A stretch of DNA of 64,000 nt from Spinacia oleracea (Eukaryota > Streptophyta > Magnoliopsida > Caryophyllales > Amaranthaceae), in NCBI RefSeq assembly GCF_020520425.1, contig NC_079490.1, forward strand, positions 7,130,001-7,194,000. Direction: 5' to 3'. The translations under genes and the position numbers were made by a program. Within the stretch, counting starts at the first letter, position 1, and the number at the start of each line of letters is the position of its first letter. Below the pieces are notes generated by a model. The model was not told the origin of the DNA. It searched no databases and saw nothing but the letters and a program-made list of their open reading frames with translations. Positions 36,701 through 50,806 of the stretch are shown here, piece after piece.

Positions 36701-36741
36701 GGTACAAGAGACAAAATTCGAACATGAGGGGTTTTTTTTTC

Positions 36742-37827
36742 CGGATATTTCATGAAATACCCCCGAGTTTTACCATAATTCACCAAACGCCCATCAAGTC
36801 TCAACAATTCATAAAATACCCCTCACAAAAGACTTAATACCCCAAGTACCCCTTTATGACGTCATCATCCTCATAATCAACCAATTACGATCTAATTATT
36901 CACCTAATCCTTAATTAACCCCCCCTAATCCCTAATTACCCCTAAGTCCCCATTAACCCACCCATTAACCCATTAACCCACCCACTAACCCACCCATTTC
37001 TTATTTTTTCTCTCTCCCCTTCCTTTTTCCATTAACCCACCCCCCCCTCAAGGATTCCGATGAGAGAGAGCTTTTTCCATGGCTGCCCCCCTTGCTCACT
37101 GCCATTTTTGTCTCCTTCTCACCTCCCCTACAACCCACCACCTCCTTCTCAACTCACCATCATCGACTCTCCAAATCTCCTCCATTATCTTCCCAATCGA
37201 CGCCGTTGTGCCTCCTCCCTTCAGATCTTGCAGTGCCTCCTCCGCCGCGCCTCCTCCGTCAGATCCCGCTCCTCATGCTGCAACTCCGCTCTTTGTATTC
37301 TTCTCAAATGCCGCGCCTCCTCCTGTCAGATCTCGCTCCTTATGGTTCACCTTCGCTTGCCTTACTTTGCTCAAACGCCGCCGCCACACTCGTTGTCGTT
37401 CTCCCTCCGATGGAGAAGACGACGCCGGATTCTTCGAAGGCGATGGTAACAGAAATTTCTGGGCGAAGAAGGCGAGGGGATTGCGGTTCAAATCTGGGCG
37501 AAGAGGAGGCGAGTTTTGTCGGTGGAGGAGGCAACGACTTTAGGAGGTGGTGGTGGCTTCAATGGCAGAAAGGGAAGAAGGAAGGGGAGAGGAAGGGTCG
37601 GGAAGAAGCAAAAAAGTAAAATAAAAAAGAAAAAAAATGGGTTAATTATGAAAAATGGGTAAATGGGTGGGTTAATTAGATGTTAATTGAGTTAATTAGG
37701 GATGATGACGTCATAAAGGGGTACTTGGGGTATTAAGTCATTTGTGGGGGTATTTTATGAATTGTTGAAACTTGATGGGCGTTTGGTGAATTATGATAAA
37801 ACTCAGGGGTATTTCATGAAATATCCG
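36742..37827. mobile_element. Non-autonomous MULE upstream of the NEAP gene
   Basis: The TIRs of about 130 bp begin CGGATATTTCATGAAATACC on both ends, with about 5% differences by eye. A matching 10 bp direct repeat TTTTTTTTTC flanks it (36732-36741 and 37828-37837). The interior (about 37060-37620) is richer in GC and coding-like in several frames, possibly a captured gene piece, but I recognise no domain. The TIR words CACCAAACGCCC and TTTCATGAAATACCCC relate it to the other two MULEs. Confidence 0.83.
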
Positions 37828-37837
37828 TTTTTTTTTC

Positions 37838-39922
37838 ACAAGAAAAGGAAAAAAACTCTGGTGAATAACGCGCAAAAATTAGACTAAAACACACACTCAA
37901 ACCTCACACGTACTATCTTAGTTTATAAAGTGGGCGCGTATTAAGTCTTTCGTGCCTCATCTACTATCTAGCGTATAACCCGAAAATTAAAATTATCGTC
38001 ATTTCAGATAAACTAGAAAAAGGAGAATAATGAAACATACACTCAAATCTCATACTGCCTCAGTTTACAAGGTGTGTATGTGTCAAGCCTCTCGTGTCTC
38101 ATCCACTATCGGGTCGTACCTACACGGGCCAAAGGAAAGTGATGTCGTGTCAGGTCAATGTCTCTCTCTTTCATAATTGAGGCTCATGCAAAGTCTGTCA
38201 CACGTATTGTGTTAGATTGCTAGCGAATTCTCTTACTAACATTAAGATTTTGTTGTCATTGTTTAAAAAATAAGTGTATGGATCAGCCCATCATGCTTGT
38301 GTCGAGCTCGTGCCAAATCTCTAAATCGATATCTGCACAGTGCACAGTCAATGGCTTATCGTCGTGCCGGGTTTACAACGTGCCTGTGCCGTACTCGGAC
38401 AGCCCGTTGTTGGCCCGGCCAGTGCCCAGCTGGACTCCTCTACCTTAGCCCGAACCTGAAGATTGTAGATTCGTATTTCGTAGTAGTAGTATTCAAATTT
38501 ATTTTATTTTTATTTTTTCTTGGGAGATGTAAATTTGTTTGACTGACGTAGGGGGGGTCATAGCGCGGGAAAATACAAAATTTGAGCAATCAAAAGTGGG
38601 GAAGTGTGTTTTAAAATTTTCTCTCTCCTCCACGTGGATGTCATTGTGAGCTGTGACTGGTCAGTATGAGTGTGGGTCCCAGTATTGGTGAATGTTACAG
38701 GATGATCCATTTTGAACCATTTGGTTTATGGCTTATGAGTTATGATCGAGTGTTGCGTGTTTAAAAGTGGGTAGGGTTTTGATTTTATTAATTGGGGACG
38801 ATTTGATTACGGCTGCTCAATCTTGTCTCATAATGGATGCGTATTCACATTTGATTATTGCTTAATTCACATCCTATACTAAGATACGCCACTCACTAAA
38901 ATTCACATCTTTCTCTCTCGTTAATTACATTATCCGGGGCAAATGTGTACTAGCATAAGTAGCTAAGTATCTTTAAGTTAAAGATTGTCATTTACGGGTT
39001 TCACGATAGTTGCGGACTTGTGGGGTTTAATACTCGTAAAATTTTGTCTATACCTTTTTTGCGTATAATCATACAATAATTCAAATCTCGATCTAGATCC
39101 CAATAAAAGACGGTATAAATATCGGACGGTTACGAAAACTGACACAACCTAGGCATCAGGCGCACACATTACCATTTACCGTGCGGGTAGCTGAAGGTAT
39201 CGAGTTGCTACTTTTTTTAAAAAGGTATAATTAATTTCATTAATAAAATATTCATAAGAAATCTACACTAGAAATCAAAACTAGCAAATATAAAATAATT
39301 TAATTAGATCAAATGAAATTCTAATTCGACAAGACCACGATGGTTGTAAATGAGATTGATCCGATAATGATGAATAAGGCCTCAAGTTGCTACTTGCTTA
39401 ACGTTAATTTGTGATTTTTATTGCATCATTTGGTTAAGCTAGATTAAATTGCCACTTGCTTGTCCAATTAAAAGTGGTTGGCTAATGGTTCACATCTTAT
39501 TTGATTACGACTATTACGATTTCGTTTGATAAAATGGGAATGGATTTAAATTTAAATAAATACTCGCACTTAGTTTTTTATTAATTGACATCTTTATTAA
39601 ACTTCCTTTACCCACGCAAAATTTGTCAAAATAAAAATGTTTGTATTCTTCGTAATCGATCTTTCCGTTAGTAACATTATGTTTCACTTCTTATGAATAA
39701 ACTAAAAGTAGTCTTTATTTTGTTAACCTTATTTCCACAAGCAAAAACAAGTTCGTATCAGATAAATCCGATAAAAGTAAAAGTTATCCACGTTCATTTA
39801 CTGCTAAAATAAATTAAACTAAATTCAAGTAATTAAGTAAAATACGAGTGAATGTAGACCTTGTAGATCGGTTACACATTTGTTCATCATATATACACAA
39901 TTACACGAGGTATTGAAATTAT
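37838..39922. other. Intergenic DNA without recognisable genes
   Basis: About 38290-38460 is a GC-richer piece with GTGCCG and GCCCGTTG words like that at 14990-15400, probably old transposon DNA. The rest is AT-rich and I see nothing supportable in it. Confidence 0.5.
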
Positions 39923-39940
39923 ACTTGTAGATGTAAGTAT

Positions 39941-40111
39941 TTTTTTTTGTGTGTGTTAGCACCCATTTCATCCTTAGGGCTAATTCGGATTCGGGGCGAG
40001 TTTTGGGTGGATAGGTTTTCAAATCCTTTCCAATTGTTGTTGCGGGAGATCGGACACGGGTCCTCCCTACCAAGTTCGACCCGATCACCACTAAACCAAC
40101 AGTCAATCACC
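39941..40111 (-). mobile_element. Complete SINE, minus strand
   Basis: The 171 bp insertion is flanked by an 18 bp duplication with one mismatch: ACTTGTAGATGTAAGTAT (39923-39940) and ACTTGTAGACGTAAGTAT (40112-40129). Read on the minus strand it starts GTGGTGATTGACTG and has an A-box-like TGGTTTAGTGGTG. It ends in an A-run (T-run on plus). The 3' half matches the fragment at 17235-17325. Confidence 0.8.
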
Positions 40112-40499
40112 ACTTGTAGACGTAAGTATGAATGTATTAAAATTCCACAAACATTTTTGAGATGCATAGGTTAATAATTTGGAGGAGTATCGTAACATAA
40201 ATGCCTGATTGGCAATCCATAGTCTGTCAGTGGTCACCATAGCAACGTACCAAGGTTATCATTTGTAAATGTATTTACTCCATTCACGCCATGCACGACG
40301 GTGGTTGATTTAATACGGAGTACTAATTGTTAAATTCCCCGCCATTTTTTTACTTTGTTAAGGCTATGTTCTCTTCTTAAAATGGTTTGGTTATTTTACT
40401 TTCTAGTTTCATCTGATTATTCTAGTTTAGTGTCCGATCTTGTTTGATTTTCTTGATTCAGTCTGATTTTTTTTTATCTGGTTACAATGATTATCTTGT

Positions 40500-40554
40500 A
40501 TGACGATTCATGTTAGCTGACCCCAAATCATTTTGGGACCAAGGCTTTGTTGTT
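40500..40554 (+). repeat. AU-SINE/RTE-LINE type 3' tail
   Basis: GATTCATGTTAGCTGACCCC, then TTTTGGGACCAAGGC and (TTG)n, is the same 3' end as in haspin intron 5 (11387-11428), here with more upstream sequence. No clear target duplication was seen. Confidence 0.6.
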
Positions 40555-40694
40555 GTTGGTCTAGCTTGTATATATTTTTATGAGTGTTTTTATAAACAAT
40601 AAAAATAAGACGAAGAGAACAAAAACATTATTGTTTTCATACTTTTTAGGCTCTATTCTTTAGAGCTTAACTGAACTGAACTGAATATTACTGA

Positions 40695-40747
40695 AATAAA
40701 CAATAAACAATAAACAATAAACAATAAACAATAACAACAACAACAAC

Positions 40748-40786
<39 letters not shown>

Positions 40787-40788
40787 AA
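40695..40788 (+). repeat. Compound microsatellite
   Basis: (CAATAAA)n is followed by (CAA)n, (TAA)n and an A-run. Confidence 0.95.
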
Positions 40789-40789
40789 T

Positions 40790-41170
40790 GTTTGGGCTCC
40801 CAATTGGATATCAATTGGGCCGCTAAGTCCAAAGCCCAAATGGCTCAAAACAGCAACATCAAACCCGCCACAACCAAAAGGGCTATTCAGCCATCAACCA
40901 AGGCCCAAGGCCCAATATCAATAAATGACCTATGGGCATTTATTATGCAAACAATATAAATAAGCCGTCAAGGCTCACACCTCAAGGTACGTCCAATTTA
41001 TTGCCTTAAGACTACTCTTCTAGAGAACTTCTCTCTAGAATCCGAACATCGTTATCGGAGGGGCTTTCCTCGGAAACACCCCCGAAGCTAGTAACTTTAC
41101 TATTGTGCAGGTGAATTCGGACACGACTCATTCAAGCTAGCAAGATCTTCAACACATTCAAAAATGCCTT
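40790..41170 (+). repeat. Gypsy-type LTR fragment
   Basis: It has the layout of a Ty3/gypsy LTR: GGGCC- and AAGGCCC-rich U3, a TATA-like AATATAAATAAGCC at about 40953, a CTTCTCTCTAGAATCC leader and a CGGAGGGGCTTTCCTCGG segment. No partner LTR or internal genes are adjacent. Confidence 0.5.
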
Positions 41171-41221
41171 CATTCGAAGCTCATTGTTCTATTCGCTTCA
41201 ACACCGGAACAATAAATAATC

Positions 41222-41519
41222 TGGGTTGTCTGGCTTTGTACCGGGTCGAGTTGTGACTGATGCGGCTATTCGGAAGCGGGTCAAGTATGAAGCACGTTGC
41301 AGGGCCATTGGTTATGGCTTTCTTCCGTTCTCTTTCTCTTCTTTGGGGAGCTGCATGGACAAGGATGTGGGTGCTTAGCTGAAGTGGATTCATAATTTTT
41401 CTAGGACACAGGACATTGGGGCTCGTGCTGCTGCTCATATTTTCACTAGGATAGGTTTTGCTATATCCAGAGGAGTGGGGGCCCAGATTGTATCTCGACT
41501 TCCCACTAATTATTTGTAA
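41222..41519 (+). pseudogene. Unidentified transposon-derived reading frame, C-terminal part
   Basis: One frame reads VTDAAIRKRVKYEARCRAIG, then GFLPFSFSSLG, a single in-frame stop, then DIGARAAAHIFTRIG and GVGAQIVSRLP before the final stop. It looks like a conserved C-terminal domain of a TE-encoded protein disrupted by one stop. I cannot name the family. The end of a non-LTR polyprotein is one possibility. Confidence 0.45.
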
Positions 41520-41543
41520 AATGTTTGACTTTGTTAGCATTTG

Positions 41544-43520
<1,977 letters not shown>

Positions 43521-43859
43521 GAACATCAAAGGGTCAACTTAATAAGAAATCTCATTTAACACGCTTGTCGTATCACCCTTTCCGCTCCCTATTCTGGTAC
43601 GCATCTCCCTTGAACGGACTCTTTTTCAGCCGAGGCACATTTGCGCTGAATAGTATTTTTTGTTGTGTACCGAACTTCCCTCTGTTCCAGTCGCAGTTTC
43701 TATTCACTAGATTCAAGCATAGGTCGAAGTGGACCTGCACTTCATACAGCAACCAGCGAATCTTATATTTCTTAAGTTAGTAATCTGTATTTAGAGAGAG
43801 AAAATAAAGAGAGAATAAGAAGAGAGAGAGAATAATAGTAATTTCTGAAATGATTTTTC
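43521..43859 (-). repeat. Older gypsy LTR, reverse orientation, left piece
   Basis: Read on the minus strand together with 50807 to about 51260, it shows the usual LTR order: TATA-like GATATAAATACAAACC, a CTCTCTCTTCTTATTCTC leader, ACTAACTTAAG and TGCAGGTCCACTTCGACC. The TR-GAG element 43860-50806 splits it. Confidence 0.5.
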
Positions 43860-44507
43860 TGTAATACCCCATATTTTTAGGCATTTTATTAATCATTTTA
43901 TGCATTTTTTCAATATATATTTGATATTAAATTATTTTGGAGGGAAAAATATTCAAATATTTTGGAGGGAAAAATATTCAAATATTTTGGAGGAAAAATA
44001 TTCAAATGTGAATATTATTTTCAAAACTGAATTAAATTATATTTTTCATATTTTATTAATTCCTAATTCTATTAGGAATCAATTTTGGAGAAAAAGAGTT
44101 TTAATCAACTTAAAATTATTTTATAAATCCGAAAATTATGTTTAGTATTTTATAAAATCAGTTTTATATTATATGATATTTATGAGAATATATTTCGGAT
44201 TTATTTTGGAAAAAATAAGATAATTCTATTTAAAATTGGATTTTAAGAGTTTTACCAATTCAAAATTCCCTAAAAATCCGAATTCTTTGAGATAAATTCT
44301 TAAAATTTCAGGATAAATCTTAATTAATTATTCAAGAGTCTGTTTAAAATTTTGTGATTTTATCTTTTGTATTTCTATTTTAAACAATTTTACTCTAAAT
44401 CGAATATCACCAAAATCATGACTAGATTCAGAATCCTATCACAGCTTGAACACCAACCACGGCCATACCCTTAGGGTTCCATTATAACCCTAACCCTAAC
44501 TCTACAC

Positions 44508-44519
44508 CTATAAATACCC
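44508..44519 (+). promoter_or_regulatory. LTR TATA box (repeated near 49180 in the 3' LTR)
   Basis: CCTATAAATACC is followed by a pyrimidine-rich leader TACTTCATTCATCATTCC, as in plant core promoters. AACCCTAACCCTAAC lies just upstream. Confidence 0.6.
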
Positions 44520-47054
44520 CTACTTCATTCATCATTCCTCACACCAAAAGTTGAGAGCTTTCCCAAGCCCGCTCTTAAACTTTTTCTCCCTCTTTGGCTC
44601 TAAACCTTCTTACCTAAAACCCTTATACCACCACCACGACACCCGCGTCGTGCACTCCTTGCCGCCGACGTCTATACTTTGGTGTCGTGACTTTCACACC
44701 CCAATTGATTTCAAAGCCTTCTCTTTTTACGGTCAGTTTTTACTATTTAAAAGCTTCTAAATTAATGCCATAATTTTTAAAACCATAGTTCAAAATTTCG
44801 ATTTATAATATTGTTATTATGAATGCATAACTCATGAATTAAATTTAAGGGCATTAGATTTATTTTTATTAATTTAATTGTTCAATCAGGAATTAATTAG
44901 GGTTTTATTTATTAATTGTTAGGAACTCGTGAGTGATCCGTAGCAGGATCAAATTTATCTTTGTGTGAGGTATTATTTAATCAAGGTACGTGTATGTGGC
45001 TAGATTATTATATGAATGAAATCCATGTATGGTTTGATTATTAACTTCAAATTATTAATTTTTTTAAAAAATTGAAAATTATGAATTAGTGATTTTGAAT
45101 TGTGTTCTTGATTTGTGAAAATTGTTTGAGGATCTTTGAAAGGTTAAATATTTTTATTGATTTTAATATGATGATGGATTTGTTCAAGTGGTGTTTGAAA
45201 TAGTTTGTTTGGTTTTGATGAGTTACAAATCTTTATTTCAAAATACGTTGTTTTCTTTAAAAATAAATTTGATTAAATAAAAGGAGGATTGTTGGTTTAT
45301 TCGAGAACAGATCTTCTTTAGCAAAACAAGTACACAGCCCTCCAAGGCACTCTCTAGGGTGGTTGGAATTGGATGGTCTTTCATGACATTATTGTAATTT
45401 TATAAAGTCTCAAGGTGGAATGGATTTCATGGAACTTTTATGTTCATACGCATCACTTGTTGTGTTAGTCGAGGGTCACTTGTTGAGTATTATTTGGTTA
45501 GTACCCCAATGTATAGATTTGTGATGGAATACTAGCTTGGGGGTGTGCACATTTAGGAAGGAAGGGGAGATAAGAAGAGGTGTTTGATTTTCATATTCTA
45601 ATTGGAATCTATTTTTGTAAAGTTTCTACTTTTGGAATATTGTTATATTTGAAAAGTTTATATATTGGGAATATTTCTTTTCGTGGAATGTTTCTACTTT
45701 TGGAAAGTTTCTATTTTGGAAATCTTAATTCTTGAAATGTTTATACTTTTGAAAAGTTACTATTTATGGAAAGTTACTATTTATGGAAAGTTTCTATTCT
45801 ATGATTTCAATTAATCAAGTTTAAATTAAATGGTTTGTGAAAGTATGTTCAACTATATATAAATGTTTTACATGTCTTGCATATATTCGTACTTAGCTTT
45901 TGCTAACCCGTATTTCCTATTTGTTTTGGCTTGGCCCTGTTCACCTTTTGGTGAGCAGTTTTCAGGAACTAAATGTGATAATGTGACATGCTTGCATACG
46001 GGATTGATGGAGAGTTCACTAGTTAGGATTTATTTTTCTAAGTTGGTTTCATTTGTGAGTTCAGATTTTAGTATTTTAATTTCAAGGGTTATCAAATATA
46101 CACTATTATTATTTCGACTGTTTTTATTCAATAAAGAAAACTATTTGAGTTATTCCGCTGCATTAGTTGAGTTAATTAGCCTTTAACGTAATCACGTGGC
46201 GGTAATACTCCTAAGTTTTTCTCCATGTTGGTTTTGTTCAAATAAATGTTGGTTTTAAAAAGAGAGAAATTTGGGGTGTTACAAAATGGTATCAGTTTAG
46301 CCATTTAAGAACCTAGGACTAAAATTTGATAAATAAATTTGAGAGTAAGGGTAGAATTTAAGGGGCATATAGGATAGAGTTTCGCATTCTAAGCATGAAA
46401 ATCTATTTTCTAATAAAAGTTATATTTTCAAGAAAAACTATTTATGAATTTCGTTTCGAGAAACGATGTTTGGTGTGAATTTATCATTCCTAATGTCTTC
46501 TGTCTAAGGTTGAATAAGAGGAGCTCTTACCGACGCTGTGTATAATTCTCTAACTACCTGGAAAGATGTTATTTTGATGTATTCACACTAAAAATCGAGT
46601 ACTTGATCGAACTTATGCAAATTTTAGAAAAAGATCAAAAGAATTTGTTGAAAGTTTATTTAATAAACTAATTCATGCATTTACTAGAATTACATGATAA
46701 ATTTCGTGCATTAGGTTGATAGGTTCGAATTTTCTTCAAAAATAACTAAATAAATTGTTTTTGTGACATTAGTTGCGATTTATGTGAATTTTTGTGCATA
46801 ATGGTTTACTTAATAATTATGTACTTGGAAGGAGTTTGGTGGCAATTTTAACCTTCTAATGATGATGAGTTTCCTTTATTTGGAATTGGTCGAGATATTT
46901 TTTTTTTCTTTATGGAATTTGGTGAAAATTGTGAATTGTCTTGTACTTTGTTATGAATTTGATGTACTAAAGTGTTGCAATATTCTAATTGCATTATTTT
47001 TGAATTTAGGTTTTAGTTGCAAATTTTCTATTAGTACACCTTTATCCAGGCAAG

Positions 47055-48269
47055 ATGGTGAGAGGGATAATCTGTAATCGGGGAAGGAAGAGATCAGGGA
47101 AAGTCGGAACGGCGATTAGGTGCCTAACCGAAATAGCTCAAAACTTGACTCAAGCTATGACAACTCAGATAACTCGCAAGAGTAATATTGAAAACTTTGG
47201 TGATGTCTTTAAGAAAGTAGCAGCTAGTAAACCACATACCTATGATGGAAAGGAAGACCCTGCAAGTCTAGAAAACTGGCTTAAAGAATTTGACAAACTG
47301 TTTGATGCTATCAATTGCCCTGAGGATCTAAAACTCAATAATGTTGTGTACTATCTAAGGGAAGAAGCTGACCTATGGTGGTCACAACGAAAGAAAGACC
47401 TAATGGCCAAGCGTGATTTTAATTGGAAAACCATGAAAGAAGCTTTGAGAGCTAAGTTTTACCCTCCCTATCTAAAGAAGCAGAAATGCCTAGAATTTAC
47501 AAACCTTAGAATGGGCACCATGGCTGTGAATGAGTATTACACCAAGTTTATAGAGCTAATGAGGTTTGCACCTGAAATAGTCCCAACTAAAGCCATAAAA
47601 GCTCAAAGGTTTGAGCAAGGGTTAACTTTGACTTTGCAAGGAAAGCTTGGGGGAGTTAACTTTGAATCCTTAAATGATGTTTATGGACGTGCAGCTCACC
47701 TGTATGGGATTAAAGGAAGAGAGCTTGAAGGAAATTCTGGTGAAAAGAGGAAGGGAAATGGAAACTTCCAAGGGAATGAGAAGAAACCTAAGATGGATGG
47801 GGGTTTTAACCATGGAAAGAGGGAAGGGAATTTTAACCAAAATAGGGAAGAGAATCGCAATTTCACCCAAAAATGGAAGGGAAATTATGAAAATGGAAGT
47901 AACAGGAAAGAGGATAAGCCTAAAAGGAACTACTTTTGTAAAAAGTGTGAGAATAACCATCCAGGAAAAGATTGTGAGGGAAACCTAGTTACTTGTTATT
48001 TTTGTAAGAAGCAAGGGCATCGTGACTTTGAATGCTACAAGAAAGCATTTGGGGAATCAACATATAACCTAGGCCAGAATGGGAAAAATTCACACTCAAG
48101 TCAACAAGGATTAAGCCAGCAGGATGGAATCAACAACACCAAACCTGGAGGTGGGAATAACGCCACCCAATTGAAGGGGAAATTGTTCGTTATGAATCAT
48201 CGTGAAGCTGAAAACGCGTATGAAGTAGAAGCTGGTACTTTTTCTATTTATGATCTACTTGCTAGCTAA
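47055..48269 (+). CDS. Gag polyprotein of the gag-only LTR element
   Basis: The 404-aa frame is intact. The middle part matches the Retrotrans_gag domain: YDGKEDPASLENWLKEF (about 62-78), YYLREEADLWWSQ (about 98-110), FYPPYLKKQK and LRMGTMAVNEYYTKFIEL. A basic, Asn/Gly-rich linker follows. Near the C-terminus are two zinc-knuckle-like motifs: CKKCENNHPGKDC (about 297-309), irregular with three residues before His, and the canonical CYFCKKQGHRDFEC (about 317-330). Gag forms the cytoplasmic particle and binds the RNA. No pol frame follows before the 3' LTR. The intact frame suggests selection or recent insertion, with replication supplied in trans. Confidence 0.88.
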   Translation: MVRGIICNRGRKRSGKVGTAIRCLTEIAQNLTQAMTTQITRKSNIENFGDVFKKVAASKPHTYDGKEDPASLENWLKEFDKLFDAINCPEDLKLNNVVYYLREEADLWWSQRKKDLMAKRDFNWKTMKEALRAKFYPPYLKKQKCLEFTNLRMGTMAVNEYYTKFIELMRFAPEIVPTKAIKAQRFEQGLTLTLQGKLGGVNFESLNDVYGRAAHLYGIKGRELEGNSGEKRKGNGNFQGNEKKPKMDGGFNHGKREGNFNQNREENRNFTQKWKGNYENGSNRKEDKPKRNYFCKKCENNHPGKDCEGNLVTCYFCKKQGHRDFECYKKAFGESTYNLGQNGKNSHSSQQGLSQQDGINNTKPGGGNNATQLKGKLFVMNHREAENAYEVEAGTFSIYDLLAS

Positions 48270-50806
48270 ACTTTTATTGTAATAATAGGGCATTCATTCA
48301 TTCCAAGAGCTTTAGTTTTCAAAAACTTAATAGGCGAGTTACGGGGTCGTAACCTTCTTTTTAAGGGGGGTAGAATGCAATAGAGTTTCGCGCTTTTACC
48401 CATTTTTAGCGTGATTTTGTAAAGTTTTAGCAAATTTGGTCTATTTTAAGCATGTGCATTAGCATATTTTTCTTCCTAAAAGAGTCGATAAAATTGAGAT
48501 ATTTCAGCTTTTGGAATATAGTGTGGTATTTTGTCCTTAAGGGGGGTAGACTGTAATACCCCATATTTTTAGGCATTTTATTAATGATTTTATGCATTTT
48601 TTTAAATATATATTTGATATTAAATTATTTTGGAGGGAAAAATATTCAAATATTTTGGAGGGAAAATATTCAAATGTGAATATTATTTTCAAAACTGAAT
48701 TAAATTATATTTTTCATATTTTATTAATTCCTAATTCTATTAGGAATCAATTTTGGAGAAAAAGAGTTTTAATCAACTTAAAATTATTTTATAAATCCGA
48801 AAATTATGTTTAGTATTTTATAAAATCAGTTTTATATTATATGATATTTATGAGAATATATTTCGGATTTATTTTGGAAAAAATAAGATAACTCTATTTA
48901 AAATTGGATTTTAAGAGTTTTACCAATTCAAAATTCCCTAAAAATCCGAATTCTTTGAGATAAATTCTTAAAATTTCAGGATAAATCTTAATTAATTATT
49001 CAAGAGTCTGTTTAAAATTTTGTGATTTTATCTTTTGTATTTCTATTTTAAACAATTTTACTCTAAATCGAATATCACCAAAATCATGACTAGATTCAGA
49101 ATCCTATCACAGCTTGAACACCAACCACGGCCATACCCCTATGGGTTCCATTATAACCCTAACCCTAACCCTACACCTATAAATACCCCCTACTTCATTC
49201 ATCATTCCTCACACCAAAAGTTGAGAGCTTTCTCAAGCCCGCTCTTAAACTTTTTCTCCCTCTTTGGCTCTAAACCTTCTTACCTAAAACCCTTATACCA
49301 CCACCATGACACCCCCGTCGTGCACTCCTTGCCGCCAACGTCTATACTTTGGTGTCGTGACTTTCACACCCCAATTGATTTCAAAGCCTTCTCTTTTTAC
49401 GGTCTGTTTTTACTATTTAAAATCTTCTAAATTAATGCCATAATTTTTAAAAGTTATTTTTAAAACCATAGTTCGAAATTTTGATTTATAATATTGTTAT
49501 TATGCATGCATAACTCATGAATTAAATTTAAGGGCATTAGATTTATTTTTATTAATTTAATTGTTCAATCAGGGTTTGATTATTAACTTCAAATTTTGAT
49601 TTAAATGTATGGTTTGATTATTAACTTCAAATTATTAATTTTTTTTTTAAATTGAAAATTGTGAATTAGTGATTTTGAATTGTGTTCTTGATTTGTGAAA
49701 ATTGTTTGAGGATTTTTGAAAGGTTAAATATTTTTATTGATTTTAATATGATGATGGATTTGTTCAAGTGGTGTTTGAAATAGTTTGTTTGGTTTTGATG
49801 AGTTACAAATCTTTATTTCAAAATACGTTGTTTTCTTTAAAAATAAATTTGATTAAATAAAAGTAGGATTGTTGGTTTATCATATGGTTGGAATTGGATG
49901 GTCTTTCATGACATTATTGTACTTTTATAAAGTCTCAAGGTGGAATGGATTTCATGGAACTTTTATGTTCATACACATCACTTGTTGTGTTAGTCGAGGG
50001 TCACTTGTTGACTATTATTTGGTTAGTACCCCAATGTATAGATTTGTGATGGAATACTAGCTTGGGGTGTGCACATTTAGGAAGGAAGGGGAGATAAGAA
50101 GAGGTGTTTGATTTTCATATTCTAATTGGAATCTATTTTTGTAAAGTTTCTACTTTTGGAATATTGTTATATTTGAAAAGTTTATATATTGGGAATATTT
50201 CTTTTCGTGGAATGTTTCTACTTTTGGAAAGTTTCTATTTTGGAAATCTTAATTCTTGAAATGTTTATACTTTTGAAAAGTTACTATTTATGGAAAGTTA
50301 CTATTTATGGAAAGTTTCTATTCTATGATTTCAATTAAGCAAGTTTGAATTAAATGGTTTGTGAAAGTATGTTCAACTATATATAAATGTTTTACATGTC
50401 TTGCATATATTCGTACTTAGCTTTTGCTAACCCGTATTTCCTATTTGTTTTGGCTTGGCCCTGTTCACCTTTTGGTGAGCAGTTTTCAGGAACTTGATGT
50501 GATAATGTGACATGCTTGCATACGGGATTGATGGAGAGTTCACTAGTTAGGATTTATTTTTCTAAGTTGGTTTCATTTGTGAGTTCAGATTTTAGTATTT
50601 TAATTTCAAGGGTTATCAAATATACACTATTATTATTTCGACTGTTATTATTCAATAAGAAAAGTATTTGAGTTATTCCGCTGCATTAGTTGAGTTAATT
50701 AGCCTTTAACGTAATCACGTGGCGGTAATACTCCTAATTTTCTCTCAAGGTTGGTTTTATTAAATTAAATGTTGGTTTTAAAAAGAGAGAAATTTGGGGT
50801 GTTACA

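Larger units (their letters stand above)
43860..50806 (+). mobile_element. Complete gag-only LTR retrotransposon (TR-GAG type)
   Basis: The LTRs are 43860-46283 (2424 bp) and 48552-50806 (2255 bp), both starting TGTAATACCCC and ending GGGGTGTTACA. The primer site ATGGTATCAG follows at 46286. AAGGGGGGTAGAC precedes the 3' LTR. The flanks are TTTTC and TTTTT, a 5 bp duplication with one difference. The 2268 bp interior encodes only gag, with no protease, reverse transcriptase or integrase remnant, so it depends on a helper. The LTRs differ mainly by indels: three versus two TATTTTGGAGGGAAA units, and segments missing from the 3' LTR near 49575 and 49880. Confidence 0.88.

Noticed and set aside
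37060-37620. Pro/Ser-rich frames inside the MULE at 36742
   Set aside because: Open in three frames because of CT/CC-rich sequence. A captured gene piece is possible but no domain supports a coding call.
44470-44500. Telomere-like AACCCTAACCCTAAC
   Set aside because: Only two or three degenerate units inside an LTR, repeated in the partner LTR near 49150. Not a telomeric array, and the unit is not the usual plant seven-base one.
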